Source: Leifsonia psychrotolerans
Lineage (GTDB): Bacteria > Actinomycetota > Actinomycetes > Actinomycetales > Microbacteriaceae
Length of the DNA: 64,000 nt
Assembly (NCBI RefSeq): GCF_013410665.1
Contig: NZ_JACCFM010000001.1
Location: 1,798,001-1,862,000 of the forward strand
Direction: 5' to 3'
A model generated the notes under the pieces. That model was not told the DNA's origin and did no database searches. It saw only the letters and a program-made list of their open reading frames with translations. A program made the translations under genes and the position numbers. Positions 26,060 through 35,074 of the stretch are shown piece by piece; positions within the stretch are counted from its first letter, which is position 1, and every line of letters starts with the position of its first letter.

Positions 26060-27757
26060 TTATGCCCTTTCTGAAGCTGATTCGGTGTGACGTTTCGCGG
26101 CGGAAGCATCCGACGAGTAGGCGGTGGCGGCGCGCCAGGTGAGGTAGCCGCCGTCAAGATTTCGTACGTCCCTGCCGAGCTGTGTCAGCAGACGCTGTGC
26201 GGTGTGTGCGCTCTGTCCAACGCGGCAGTGCACGATGAGGGGTCCGGGTGGCAGGGTCGCTTCGCGCGCCCGGAGTTCTTCGACCGGAATGTGCACCGCA
26301 CCGGGAATCAGCCCTTCGGTCAACTGACCGGCTCCGCGCACGTCGAGCAGCAGAGCTCCGGCAGCGACCTCCCGCTCCAGCTCATGCCACTGAATGGTGG
26401 GGTCGGCGCCGGCGGCCTGGTTTCCTGCGATGTAGCCGAGCATGTTCACGGGATCTTTCGCCGAGCCATACTGCGGGGCGTAGGCCAGTTCAAGGTCGGC
26501 GAGTTCCGAGGCCGAAATGCCGGCGCTCATCGCGGTGGCAATCACGTCGATGCGCTTGTCGACACCGCTGCCGCCCACCGCCTGTGCCCCCAGAATGGCG
26601 TCGGTGGCCGGGTCGATGAGAAGTTTGAGCGAGAGCGCCTCGGCACCCGGGTAATAGCCGGCATGGTTCGACGGATGCGTGTGAATCACGCGAACCGCCC
26701 GTCCCTGCGCCACGAGGGCTCGCTCACTCCACCCGGTCTGTGCGATTGTCAACCCGTCGAAGCCCACGATGACGGTTCCGAGCGCGGGCTTGGCCGGCCG
26801 AGCCCGACCAGCGATCGCGTCGGCAGCGAGCCGGCCGTGACGGTTGGCCAGCCCGGCCAACGACACCACGGCCCCCTCCCCCGTAATCTGGTCGGTCTTT
26901 TCGGCGGCGTCGCCGACCGCATAAATTGACGGGTCGCTGGTGCGTTGGAACTCATCGACCCAGATCCCACCCGACCGGCCGATCGTCAAGCCGGCGGCAC
27001 GTGCCAGGGCAGTGTCGGGTGTGACTCCGGTAGCGGCCAAGACCAGGTCGGCGGCGACGACACTGCCATCGGAGAGACTCACCGAGAGCTCATCGATCGC
27101 CGTGGCGTGAACGCCAAGCCGCAGGGTGATCCCGGCCGCGCGCATCCGTTCTGCAACCGGTGCGGCCATCTCGACGTCGAGGCTGGACAGAACCTGCGGG
27201 CCCCGCTGAATCACCGTGACGGCACGGCCTCGCAGGAGCAGATTCTCGGCTGCTTCGACGCCGATGAATCCCGCGCCGAGTACGGCAACCGAACGCACGA
27301 TCGGCGAATCCGACTCGTCGTCAAGCGCGGCCATGATGCGGTCGACATCGGCGATATCCCGGAGTGTGTGTAGGCGCTCGGCACCCTCAATGTCGGGCAG
27401 GCGTGGCGCCGCCCCGGGAGACAGCACAAGGTTGTCGTAGTGTTCGGTGACTTCGGCTCCGGTCTGCAGATCGCGCACGAGCACGGTCTTGTCTGCGGCG
27501 TCGATACTCACAACCTCGGTGTTGACCCGCACGTCGAGTCCGAAACGGCGGCCGAGCGATGTCGGGTTCTGCAGCAGCAGACTGTCGCGCTCATCGATGA
27601 CGCCGCCCAGGTAGTAGGGCAGACCACAGTTCGCGAATGAGACATGACCGCCGCGTTCGAACACGACGATCTCAGCACGCTCGTCGAGTCTGCGCAGCCG
27701 AGTGGCTGCCGACATTCCCCCGGCAACCCCGCCGATGATCAGAACTCGTTGCGCCAT
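26060..27757 (-). CDS. CoA-disulfide reductase/persulfide reductase with C-terminal rhodanese domain
   Basis: I chose ATG 27757 (565 residues) after a GGGAG site. The N-terminal FAD site is VLIIGGVAGGMSAATRLRR. The single catalytic Cys44 in SFANCGLPYYLGG is that of the CoA-disulfide reductase group. A second nucleotide site, the dimer domain and a C-terminal rhodanese with Cys511 (VHCRVGQS) follow. Fused enzymes of this kind (CoADR-Rhd) reduce CoA persulfides and polysulfides with NAD(P)H. It is the first gene of a four-gene operon with two rhodaneses and a CstR-like repressor. A CsoR-type operator lies 52 bp upstream. Confidence 0.9.
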   Translation of the reverse strand: MAQRVLIIGGVAGGMSAATRLRRLDERAEIVVFERGGHVSFANCGLPYYLGGVIDERDSLLLQNPTSLGRRFGLDVRVNTEVVSIDAADKTVLVRDLQTGAEVTEHYDNLVLSPGAAPRLPDIEGAERLHTLRDIADVDRIMAALDDESDSPIVRSVAVLGAGFIGVEAAENLLLRGRAVTVIQRGPQVLSSLDVEMAAPVAERMRAAGITLRLGVHATAIDELSVSLSDGSVVAADLVLAATGVTPDTALARAAGLTIGRSGGIWVDEFQRTSDPSIYAVGDAAEKTDQITGEGAVVSLAGLANRHGRLAADAIAGRARPAKPALGTVIVGFDGLTIAQTGWSERALVAQGRAVRVIHTHPSNHAGYYPGAEALSLKLLIDPATDAILGAQAVGGSGVDKRIDVIATAMSAGISASELADLELAYAPQYGSAKDPVNMLGYIAGNQAAGADPTIQWHELEREVAAGALLLDVRGAGQLTEGLIPGAVHIPVEELRAREATLPPGPLIVHCRVGQSAHTAQRLLTQLGRDVRNLDGGYLTWRAATAYSSDASAAKRHTESASERA

Positions 27758-27808
27758 GTGCTCTCCCTGCTTATCGTCTCGACACCCCATCGGAGCGTGA
27801 GATCAAAT

Positions 27809-27824
27809 ATACCCCATGGGGTAT
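27809..27824. promoter_or_regulatory. CsoR/CstR-type operator
   Basis: ATACCCCATGGGGTAT is a perfect 16-bp palindrome with the ACCCC/GGGGT half-sites typical of CsoR-family operators. On the minus strand its right side runs into TATATT (complement of 27806-27811), a likely -10 box of the sulfur operon, so binding should block that promoter. It also lies 94 bp before the divergent osmC-like gene. Confidence 0.85.
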
Positions 27825-27917
27825 CCACATCCCTGGTAGAAGACTGAGTGCCCGTGAAGCGGTGACGCAACGCGGCGAGACGGATAGGCTGGAGATCCAT
27901 TCTTGGGAGGAAACACC

Positions 27918-28343
27918 ATGGCACTTACCAGCGAAGCAACCGCAGTCTGGAACGGAGCACTCGCAACGGGCTCCGGAACCGTGACCCTCGACTCGTCGCA
28001 CGCCGCCGAGTTCCCCGTCAATTGGAAGGCCCGCGCCGAGGGCGCCGCGAACACGACGAACCCCGAGGAACTCCTCGGTGCCGCGCACGCCGCCTGCTTC
28101 TCGATGGCACTGTCCCACGCGCTTGGAGAGGCCGGCCACACGCCGGAATCAATCCAGACCACCGCTGCGGTCACGTTCGCCCCGGGCGTCGGCGTTGTCG
28201 GCAGCCACCTGCTCGTGAACGCGAGCGTTCCGGGACTCACCGCCGCACAGTTCGAGGAATTCGCCCAGGACGCCAAGGCCAACTGTCCGATCTCGAAGGC
28301 ACTGGCCGGAATCCCGATCACGCTCGAAGCCGAACTGGCCTAA
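27918..28343 (+). CDS. OsmC/Ohr family peroxidase
   Basis: The protein starts at ATG 27918 behind GGGAGG and has 141 residues. The two redox cysteines are Cys60 (HAACFSMALSHAL) and Cys123 (ANCPISKAL), as in OsmC organic hydroperoxide reductases. It should reduce organic hydroperoxides using dihydrolipoyl-type thiols. Because it is divergent from the sulfur-stress operon and shares its intergenic region and operator, co-regulation by the CstR-like protein is possible. OsmC proteins are also reported to react with sulfane sulfur, which would fit. Confidence 0.92.
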   Translation: MALTSEATAVWNGALATGSGTVTLDSSHAAEFPVNWKARAEGAANTTNPEELLGAAHAACFSMALSHALGEAGHTPESIQTTAAVTFAPGVGVVGSHLLVNASVPGLTAAQFEEFAQDAKANCPISKALAGIPITLEAELA

Positions 28344-28391
28344 CCCTCACCCGCCACGATCTGCCGCTCACGCGGTTCCGTTGGAGCACCG

Positions 28392-29282
28392 ATGCGCATA
28401 CTCATCAGTGGGGCATCTGGCCTCATCGGAACCGCGTTTGGCGCGGCCGCGACCGCGAGCGGACACACCGTGGCGCGCCTCGTGCGGCGGCCGTCTCGAT
28501 CGGCCGACGAGGTGACGTGGGATCCGGCCACGCTCAGCCTCGACCCCCGGGCACTCGACGGCGTCGATGCCGTCGTCAACTTCTCGGGCGCGTCACTCGC
28601 TCGCCTCCCCTGGACTCCAGGCTACCGCCGCGAAATTCTGCTGTCTCGCGTGCAAGCCACGCACACCCTGACCGACGCGATGCACGCCGCCGCGCATCCG
28701 CCGCAGGTGCTGCTCAACGCTTCGGCGGTGGGCATTTACGGCTCCCGTCCGGGCGAACTCCTCACCGAAGGGTCGACTCCGGGCACCGATTTTCTGGCCA
28801 CCGTCGTCGCGGCCTGGGAGCAGGAGTCGGCGCGTGCGCCGGCCGACACCCGGGTGGTCACCTTTCGCACTGGGCTCGTGCTCGCCAAGCGCGGAGCCCT
28901 ACGCCCGCTGATCCCTCTCGCGAAGCTCGGCCTGGCCGGCCCTCTCGGCCGTGGCACCCAGCAGTGGCCCTGGATCAGTCTGCACGACGAGGCCGCAGCC
29001 CTCGTCCACCTCCTGAGCTCAGACCTCAGCGGGCCGGTCAACGTGGTCGGACCCGCACCGGCCAGCGCCAACACCGTCATCCGAGCGTTGACGGCGGCGC
29101 TCCACCGGCCATTTGTGCTTCCCGTTCCCGAGCGGATGCTCACCCTGCTTCTTCAGGACGCAGCGCGGCAGCTTCTCCTCGCCGATCAACGGGTGAGCTC
29201 AACTCTGCTTCAGAATGATGGCTTCCAGTTTCGGCACGCGACGCCGTCCGCAGCCATCGCGTGGATGCTCCGCCAGCCCTAA
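28392..29282 (+). CDS. TIGR01777 family SDR epimerase-like protein
   Basis: The 296-residue protein starts at ATG 28392 after GGAG. It has the extended short-chain dehydrogenase fold, with ILISGASGLIGTAFG as nucleotide site, LNASAVGIYG at the catalytic Ser/Tyr region and the DUF1731-type C-terminus (FRHATPSAAIAWMLRQP). Members are called YfcH or SulA-like and have no clear substrate. The gene follows osmC after 48 bp. Its stop interlocks with that of the convergent gene at 29279-29282. Confidence 0.9.
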   Translation: MRILISGASGLIGTAFGAAATASGHTVARLVRRPSRSADEVTWDPATLSLDPRALDGVDAVVNFSGASLARLPWTPGYRREILLSRVQATHTLTDAMHAAAHPPQVLLNASAVGIYGSRPGELLTEGSTPGTDFLATVVAAWEQESARAPADTRVVTFRTGLVLAKRGALRPLIPLAKLGLAGPLGRGTQQWPWISLHDEAAALVHLLSSDLSGPVNVVGPAPASANTVIRALTAALHRPFVLPVPERMLTLLLQDAARQLLLADQRVSSTLLQNDGFQFRHATPSAAIAWMLRQP

Positions 29283-29731
29283 GCCGCGCGCCGTTTCGCC
29301 TGTTCGAGCGAGATCGCAGTGCGAATCGCCTGTCGGGCGCGTTTACGATCGCCGGCAGCATCGTACGCGAGCCCGAGCCGAAACCAGGATGCCCAATCGT
29401 TCGGTGCGGCATCCACCTCGGCCTGAAAACGCGGAAAATCTGCATCGGCTTCATCGCGTACCGGGCGACCACTGGCGCGTACTGTCAGCTCCTCCGCCGG
29501 CAGAGCACCGGCGGCATCGAGCATCTTCACGAGCCGTTCCGTGCGCAAGCCGAATTGCACTTCGCGCACCAGTGCCCAGATACCGATGAGCGGCAGCACC
29601 AACAGAGCCACACCGATTCCGACGGCAACCGGCTCCCCGGTGCCGATGAACAGCACGGCCCGCCATCCGACCAGAACGATGTAAAGCAGAAGAAGCACCG
29701 ACATGAAGAGGGCAGCGACGCGGCCCTTCAT
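29279..29731 (-). CDS. Two-helix membrane protein with a TPR-like C-terminus
   Basis: The 150-residue protein has two membrane helices (about residues 6-28 and 36-56), a linker, and a C-terminal segment NDWASWFRLGLAYDAAGDRKRARQAIR that fits one tetratricopeptide repeat. Its ATG overlaps the dapB stop (ATGA, 29728-29731). Small proteins of this kind follow dapB in related genomes as far as I remember. The function is unknown. Confidence 0.75.
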   Translation of the reverse strand: MKGRVAALFMSVLLLLYIVLVGWRAVLFIGTGEPVAVGIGVALLVLPLIGIWALVREVQFGLRTERLVKMLDAAGALPAEELTVRASGRPVRDEADADFPRFQAEVDAAPNDWASWFRLGLAYDAAGDRKRARQAIRTAISLEQAKRRAA

Positions 29732-30543
29732 GCGGTGACCTCCGACGATTCGGGGGCCGGCCGCACGGTGTCGGCTCCGCCCGTCGCACTCGCTTCCCGT
29801 GGCACCGTCGCGACGCCCAGGTCGAGTAGCTGCTCGAGCCCCACGACGACGCCGCGCGCAGAGCGGGTCGCGGCCAAGGCCAGCAGGATGCCACGCTCGT
29901 AGGAGGCCGTTGACTGCGTGTTGTGGCTTATCGTGAGCGTCTCACCGGTGCCACCGAGGTGTACATCTTGACGAGCGAGCAAGCCACTCAGACGCAGGCT
30001 ATGCACGGGAACGCTTGACACTTGCTGACCGCGGGCACGCTGATCGGTGTGCGGCGCGTCGACGGGACCGAGCTCTGCGCGGGCGCGTCCGATCAGTTCT
30101 GCGGTACGTACGGCAGTACCCGACGGCGAGTCGACCTTGCCGGCGTGGTGGGCTTCGACGATCTCGATCGAGTCAAAGAAACGTGCGGCCTGTGCGGCGA
30201 ACGCACTGGCCAGCACGGAACCGATCGAAAAGTTCGGGATGATGATCACGCCGGTCTCGTCGCGCCCTGCAACCCGGCGCGCCAGGGCGTCAATGCGGTC
30301 CTGCGACCAGCCCGACGTTCCCACCAGCACCCTCAGGTTATTGTCGGTTGCGAACTCAACCACGCCCTGGCTCACGCCCGGGGCGGTCAGATCCACGGCG
30401 ACATCCGCTGCGAGCATGTCGCTCAGCGCACTCGTCGAGTTGAGTTGCGCGACGAGCTCATACCCATCGGCGGCAGCGATCAGACCAGATACCAGACGCC
30501 CCATCTTGCCCGTTGCGCCGATTACGGCCACCCGTGTTGTCAT
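29728..30543 (-). CDS. dapB: 4-hydroxy-tetrahydrodipicolinate reductase
   Basis: The protein has 271 residues, slightly longer than usual because of a C-terminal tail. The Rossmann motif is VIGATGKMGRLV and the substrate site is EAHHAGKVDSPSGTA, diagnostic of DapB. It uses NAD(P)H to reduce the dipicolinate precursor in the lysine and diaminopimelate pathway, which feeds peptidoglycan. It is cotranscribed with the small membrane protein downstream. Confidence 0.96.
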   Translation of the reverse strand: MTTRVAVIGATGKMGRLVSGLIAAADGYELVAQLNSTSALSDMLAADVAVDLTAPGVSQGVVEFATDNNLRVLVGTSGWSQDRIDALARRVAGRDETGVIIIPNFSIGSVLASAFAAQAARFFDSIEIVEAHHAGKVDSPSGTAVRTAELIGRARAELGPVDAPHTDQRARGQQVSSVPVHSLRLSGLLARQDVHLGGTGETLTISHNTQSTASYERGILLALAATRSARGVVVGLEQLLDLGVATVPREASATGGADTVRPAPESSEVTA

Positions 30544-30635
30544 GGTTCCAATCTACCAAGCGCACATCGGACCGAGCCGCGTCGGCGCCGCGCTGCTCAA
30601 CACCACGCCGCTCACACCGGCCGTACGCTGAATGC

Positions 30636-31130
30636 ATGCCCGTTTTCACCATCGTCTCCGCCGCGGACTCCCGAGCGCAGGCGATTCTCACCGAATACTT
30701 CGACGAGCGCTCGGCTGGATTTCCGGCCACACAGGGCCGATACCGCGTGAGCTTTCCCGACCCGGCGAACTTTGAGCCCCCACGAGGCCTGTTTCTTCTT
30801 GCTGATTCCCAGCCGGATGCGGCCGAGTCGACGACGGTCGGCTGCGGGGGGATCCGGCGCATCGACGACGCCCCGAGCGGAGCCGTACGGTACGAAATCA
30901 AACACCTCTTCGTGCGGCCGGAGGCGCGCGGACACGGCTGGGGCCGAGCCCTGCTCGCCGAACTTGAGGCGCGAGCGCGGGAGCTCGGCGCGCGCGAGCT
31001 CGTGCTTGACACAAACGCGAGTCTTGCCTCGGCCGGTGCGCTCTATCGCAGCACCGGTTTCGTGAACATTCCGCCCTACAACGACAATCCGAACGCAACT
31101 GATTGGCGTGCGAAGCCGCTCGACCCGTGA
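30636..31130 (+). CDS. GNAT family N-acetyltransferase
   Basis: I chose ATG 30636 (164 residues). Acetyl-CoA binding is shown by IKHLFVRPEARGHGWGRALLAELE, which contains the RxxGxG/A motif A. The C-terminal part (LYRSTGFVNIPPYNDNPNA) is typical of small-molecule or amino-acid GNATs. The substrate is unknown. The gene is divergent from dapB across 92 bp. Confidence 0.88.
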   Translation: MPVFTIVSAADSRAQAILTEYFDERSAGFPATQGRYRVSFPDPANFEPPRGLFLLADSQPDAAESTTVGCGGIRRIDDAPSGAVRYEIKHLFVRPEARGHGWGRALLAELEARARELGARELVLDTNASLASAGALYRSTGFVNIPPYNDNPNATDWRAKPLDP

Positions 31131-31219
31131 GCCCTGTAGTCGAACAAGATACCTATAGCAGGATACCCACAGTGAGAATTGCGCTAGACTTAGTCGTATA
31201 TTTGTTCTAAACTGGATCT

Positions 31220-32818
31220 ATGGACGACATGTTCGTAATCCCACCAGAACCGCCCTTCGACCCGCCGAGTGTGCTCGGCGCCGAAGGACGTGAGGCAGGG
31301 GTCTCCGAGGTGGCTGCAACGTTCGAGTCCGACCTTGGTGCTGGTGCTGGTTTCGGTGTCGGTTTGGCTCCACGGGAGTTGGTTTCCTCCCTGACCGCGA
31401 TCATGGGCGCGCCGGCGCCTGTCACGGCTGCGGCCATCGATGTGGTCGGGCAGGCGATCGCTGATGCGGGAGTCGCCGTGCGGCAGGCGAACCGGGCGAT
31501 GGCCGCGTACCTCGCCGCCCTGACCCGGGTGATCGAGGTGGCCCGGCAGAACCCGAGCATCTACCTCACCGCGTCCGGGCTTCGCCAGCCCGACGCCCTC
31601 GACCTGGCCGTGCGTTCGGCGGCAGTGGATGCGGCGTTGCACCTGCATCTCTCCTCCGACGTGGTGCGCACCCGCGCCCACGAAGGCGATGTACTGACCG
31701 CCTCGCTGCCGCAACTCTGGGCCCTGTTCCAGGACGGCACACTCGGTTACGCGCAGGCCAGCGCCGCGGTGCACTTTCTCACTAGCATCACCGACCCCGC
31801 CCAGATCGGCGCGTTCGACACCGAACTGGCCGGGGTCGGCCCCACGCTGACACCCGGCGCGTTCCGACAAAAGGCCCGCACCCTCGCCGAACGCCTCCGC
31901 GCCGAACCCGCCGCACACCGCCACGCCCACGACCTCGCCGAACGCCGTGTCAGCGTCGAACCGGTCCCCAACGGCATGGCCTGGCTGAACGCGAACATCA
32001 GCGGCGTCGACGCGACACGCATCAGCGCCCGCCTGAACGCCACAGCCAAACGCATCGCCCACAACGAAACCACCGCCCGCAGAAAAGCCATCGCAACCGC
32101 CCGCGCCACCGCCCACCGCACCGCCCGACACGCCGGCCTGAGCCCCGCAGAGACCCAAGACCTCATCGCGACAGCCGAACAGGATGCCGCCGCACGCTGT
32201 CGCCGCCGCTCCCGCGACCAGATCCGCGCCGACCTGCTCGTGGCCTGGCTGGCCGGAGACGGCACCCCCACCGCCGCAAAAGTGCGCCCCCTGCTGCTCG
32301 TGCCCATCCTCGGCCTGCTCGGCACAAGCGACCAGCCGGCCGTGCTGCAGGGCTACGGCCCCATCGACCCCGTCACCACCGCGCAACTCTTCACCAACGC
32401 CCCCGCATTTCGCCGGGTCGGCACCGACCCGATCACCGGCGAGATCCTCAACTTCGACCGCACCCGCTACCGACCCAGCAAAGCCCAACGCGACCTACTC
32501 GCGGTAATCTATGGCACCTGCGCCTGCGACGGCTGCACCCGCCTCGCCGTCACCGCCGACATCGACCACGTCAGAGAATGGGCCCGCGACACCGGCCCCA
32601 CCAACCTCGCCAATCTGCTCCCCCTCTGCGGCCCCGACCACCGCCTGAAAACACACTCCACACTCAGATTCACAAAAGAACCCGACGGCTCCGTCACCAT
32701 CAACACCCCCACCGGCTACCGCAGCCGCACCACCCCAGCACCCCCACTCCCGGATCGACTCCCGGGCCCACGACCAGGTTCACGACCGGCACCGCTACCC
32801 ATCGATCCACCGTTCTAA
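31220..32818 (+). CDS. DUF222 domain protein with C-terminal HNH nuclease motif (13E12 family)
   Basis: The 532-residue protein has an N-terminal DUF222 helical region (about residues 55-330, rich in Ala/Arg) and an HNH motif around residues 430-485: CACDGCTRLAVTADIDHVRE, then NLANLLPLCGPDHRLKTH. This is the REP13E12-type family, present in many copies in actinobacterial genomes and sometimes inside mobile elements. The zinc-binding Cys and His are intact, so the nuclease may be active. I see no flanking repeats. The 3' third has a strong GC bias. The 89-bp upstream gap is AT-rich and probably holds its promoter. Confidence 0.9.
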   Translation: MDDMFVIPPEPPFDPPSVLGAEGREAGVSEVAATFESDLGAGAGFGVGLAPRELVSSLTAIMGAPAPVTAAAIDVVGQAIADAGVAVRQANRAMAAYLAALTRVIEVARQNPSIYLTASGLRQPDALDLAVRSAAVDAALHLHLSSDVVRTRAHEGDVLTASLPQLWALFQDGTLGYAQASAAVHFLTSITDPAQIGAFDTELAGVGPTLTPGAFRQKARTLAERLRAEPAAHRHAHDLAERRVSVEPVPNGMAWLNANISGVDATRISARLNATAKRIAHNETTARRKAIATARATAHRTARHAGLSPAETQDLIATAEQDAAARCRRRSRDQIRADLLVAWLAGDGTPTAAKVRPLLLVPILGLLGTSDQPAVLQGYGPIDPVTTAQLFTNAPAFRRVGTDPITGEILNFDRTRYRPSKAQRDLLAVIYGTCACDGCTRLAVTADIDHVREWARDTGPTNLANLLPLCGPDHRLKTHSTLRFTKEPDGSVTINTPTGYRSRTTPAPPLPDRLPGPRPGSRPAPLPIDPPF

Positions 32819-32840
32819 CCCGCGGACCCGACACGCACCG

Positions 32841-33443
32841 TTAGAACATCAGCGGGTCAGGCAGCCCGGTTCGCAGTTCAACCGGCAGGTGCCCCAGATC
32901 GTTGTGGGTCACAAGCGTCCACGGGCGTCCCGGTTTCTGCTGCAACACCGTCAGTCCGCAGTTGGCCTGGTTGATGCTGATCCAGCGCCAGTCGGGTGCA
33001 CCCAGAACCTCACGCACGAACCAGGCAATGACAAAATTGTGGGTGATCAGCAGGTCATGCCGTTCTCCCGGGCGGGCCTGCAGAAACTCGGTCATTGCGT
33101 CATCCATTTGCGCATGCCCCGCCTCAATTTCGGCTTCCGTCACTGCGCCAAAGAACGGCGCGTAGGCCGCGGGCATCTCGGGGGCCTTTCCCGATGGGAT
33201 GCAGTCGAAGAGCAATGGTGACGGCTCACTCGTCAGCGAGGGAAGACGCTCCGCAATGATCTCGGCGGTCGCAGCTGCGCGCTGCAAAGGGGAATGCCAG
33301 GCCCCGGTGAACGGCACCCCACTCAGCCGATCGGCAATCAGATGGGCTTGCCGCTTGCCACGCGCCGAGAGCGGGCCGTCCGGCATTCCATGCTCGGCGT
33401 CTTGCTGTTCACCGTGACGAACCAGGTAGATGTAGTGGGGCAT
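32841..33443 (-). CDS. Histidine phosphatase (phosphoglycerate mutase-like) protein
   Basis: I chose ATG 33443 (200 residues) after AAAGGGA. The phosphohistidine motif is YLVRHGEQQ, and the second catalytic His is in LLITHNFVIAWFVRE. The family includes phosphatases of small phosphorylated compounds. The substrate is not clear from the sequence. Confidence 0.88.
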   Translation of the reverse strand: MPHYIYLVRHGEQQDAEHGMPDGPLSARGKRQAHLIADRLSGVPFTGAWHSPLQRAAATAEIIAERLPSLTSEPSPLLFDCIPSGKAPEMPAAYAPFFGAVTEAEIEAGHAQMDDAMTEFLQARPGERHDLLITHNFVIAWFVREVLGAPDWRWISINQANCGLTVLQQKPGRPWTLVTHNDLGHLPVELRTGLPDPLMF

Positions 33444-33533
33444 CGTTGTCCCTTTCGTTGTCATTCATGGTCAGCGGGTTGACGCGCCAAACGCCGAGGC
33501 CGCAGATGGGCCGAACGCTGACGGGTTCCGAGG

Positions 33534-34889
33534 CTAGGGCCGCGCAGCGGCAGGAGAAAGCGACGTGAAGACGTCGTCTTCGAGCGCGCCGACGGCGGCG
33601 ATCGAGACGGGGCCCGAGACGAGCTCGGTGGCGAGTTGCTGCACATCGTCGGCAGTCACGACTGCCAAGCGGCGCAGCGCCTCGTCGAGGTCGGCGAATT
33701 CACCGAGTGTGATTTCGGACCGGCCCAGGCGCGACATCCTGGTATCTGAGTCTTCCAAGGCGAGAGCGGATGCCCCTGAAAGTTGGCCGGCCGCACGCTT
33801 CATCTCATCGGCGGTGACACCATGATCGGCCAGGCGGTGAAGTTCGCTCAACAACAGTTCTGCTACCTGGCCGGCCTTGGCCGGCGTGCAACCCGCGTAC
33901 ATGCCGAACAGGCCTGCATCGGAGTAGCCCGGCGCGAATGAATACACCGAATAGGCGAGGCCGCGCTTCTCCCGCACCTCTTGAAAGAGTCGAGACGACA
34001 TTCCGCCTCCGAAGATTGAATTGAGCACGCTCATCGTGACGCGGCGATCGTCAGACGCAACCAACCCCGGCATGCCGATGAGCATGTTCGCCTGCTCGAG
34101 AGGACGACGCACGATCGTGACCGGAGCGCCCTGACTGATCGAAGCAGGGTGACCCATGCGGCGTCCCACCGGCACGGCAACCTCGTCAAGATTCCAGCCG
34201 GCCCGCACCAATGCGCGCGTCACCTGCTCAACCAGCGCGTCATGATCGACGGCTCCGGCCACGGTGACGACCAGGTCTTGCGGGCGGTAGTTGGCGAGAT
34301 AGTGCTCATAAACCGCATCCCGCGTCACGGCCTGAATTGTCTCGGGGCTGCCACCGATTGGGCGGCCCAGCGGATGCACTCCGAGAACAGCCTCGAAGAA
34401 GCGCTCGCTCGCGACATCGCTCGGGTCATCGTCGGCCATGGCCAACTCTTCGAGGATCACCCCACGCTCGTTCTCAAACTCGACCGGGTCCAACAGTGAC
34501 GCGGTGAGCATGTCGGTGAGCACATCGACAGCCATCGTCAGGTCGCGATCCTGCACCTTGGCGTAATAGCAGGTGTATTCCTTCGCGGTCATGGCGTTGT
34601 GTTCGCCCCCGACGGAATCAAAGGCCACCGCGATGTCGAGGGCAGAACGCGTGCGGGTTCCTTTGAACAGCAAGTGCTCAAGAAAGTGCGTCGATCCAAA
34701 ATGCCCGGGAAGTTCATCGCGGGAGCCGACGGCGACCCAGAGCCCGATGGTGAGGCTGCGACTACCCGGCACCTGTTCACTCAGAATGCGCACTCCGCTT
34801 GGCAGTACGCTTCGGCGCACGCGAGAATCACCGGCAGCCTGAAAAGAGAGTTCGGGCAGGTCTAGGGGGAACTCAACTGCACCGTTCAT
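33534..34889 (-). CDS. M16 family zinc peptidase (PepR/YmxG-like)
   Basis: I chose ATG 34889 (451 residues) after AAGGTGG. The inverted zinc motif is HFLEH (His68, Glu71, His72), with a downstream Glu in GGEHNAMTAKEY, and a second, inactive M16 half follows. In many actinobacteria this gene follows pnp directly, but here pnp is about 17 kb away on the same strand. It should degrade peptides. Its exact substrates are not known. Confidence 0.92.
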   Translation of the reverse strand: MNGAVEFPLDLPELSFQAAGDSRVRRSVLPSGVRILSEQVPGSRSLTIGLWVAVGSRDELPGHFGSTHFLEHLLFKGTRTRSALDIAVAFDSVGGEHNAMTAKEYTCYYAKVQDRDLTMAVDVLTDMLTASLLDPVEFENERGVILEELAMADDDPSDVASERFFEAVLGVHPLGRPIGGSPETIQAVTRDAVYEHYLANYRPQDLVVTVAGAVDHDALVEQVTRALVRAGWNLDEVAVPVGRRMGHPASISQGAPVTIVRRPLEQANMLIGMPGLVASDDRRVTMSVLNSIFGGGMSSRLFQEVREKRGLAYSVYSFAPGYSDAGLFGMYAGCTPAKAGQVAELLLSELHRLADHGVTADEMKRAAGQLSGASALALEDSDTRMSRLGRSEITLGEFADLDEALRRLAVVTADDVQQLATELVSGPVSIAAVGALEDDVFTSLSPAAARP

Positions 34890-35074
34890 GTCACAGACCA
34901 CCTTACGACACCCCCACGAGAGGTGACCTCATCCGTGCGATTGACTCAACGCGCCCCGCCGACCTCCCCGTGAAAGGCGCCATTCTGTGTTACCGTCTGG
35001 GGACAATTTCAGGGCAGTGACACAGCCCTCTTTTCGCCTCTGACGGGCGCAGCCAATGAAGGGGCACAACACGG

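Noticed and set aside
31220..32818. The HNH gene as sign of a prophage, intron or homing element
   Set aside because: DUF222-HNH genes are ordinary multi-copy residents of actinobacterial genomes. No integrase, phage gene, flanking repeat or disrupted host gene is seen.
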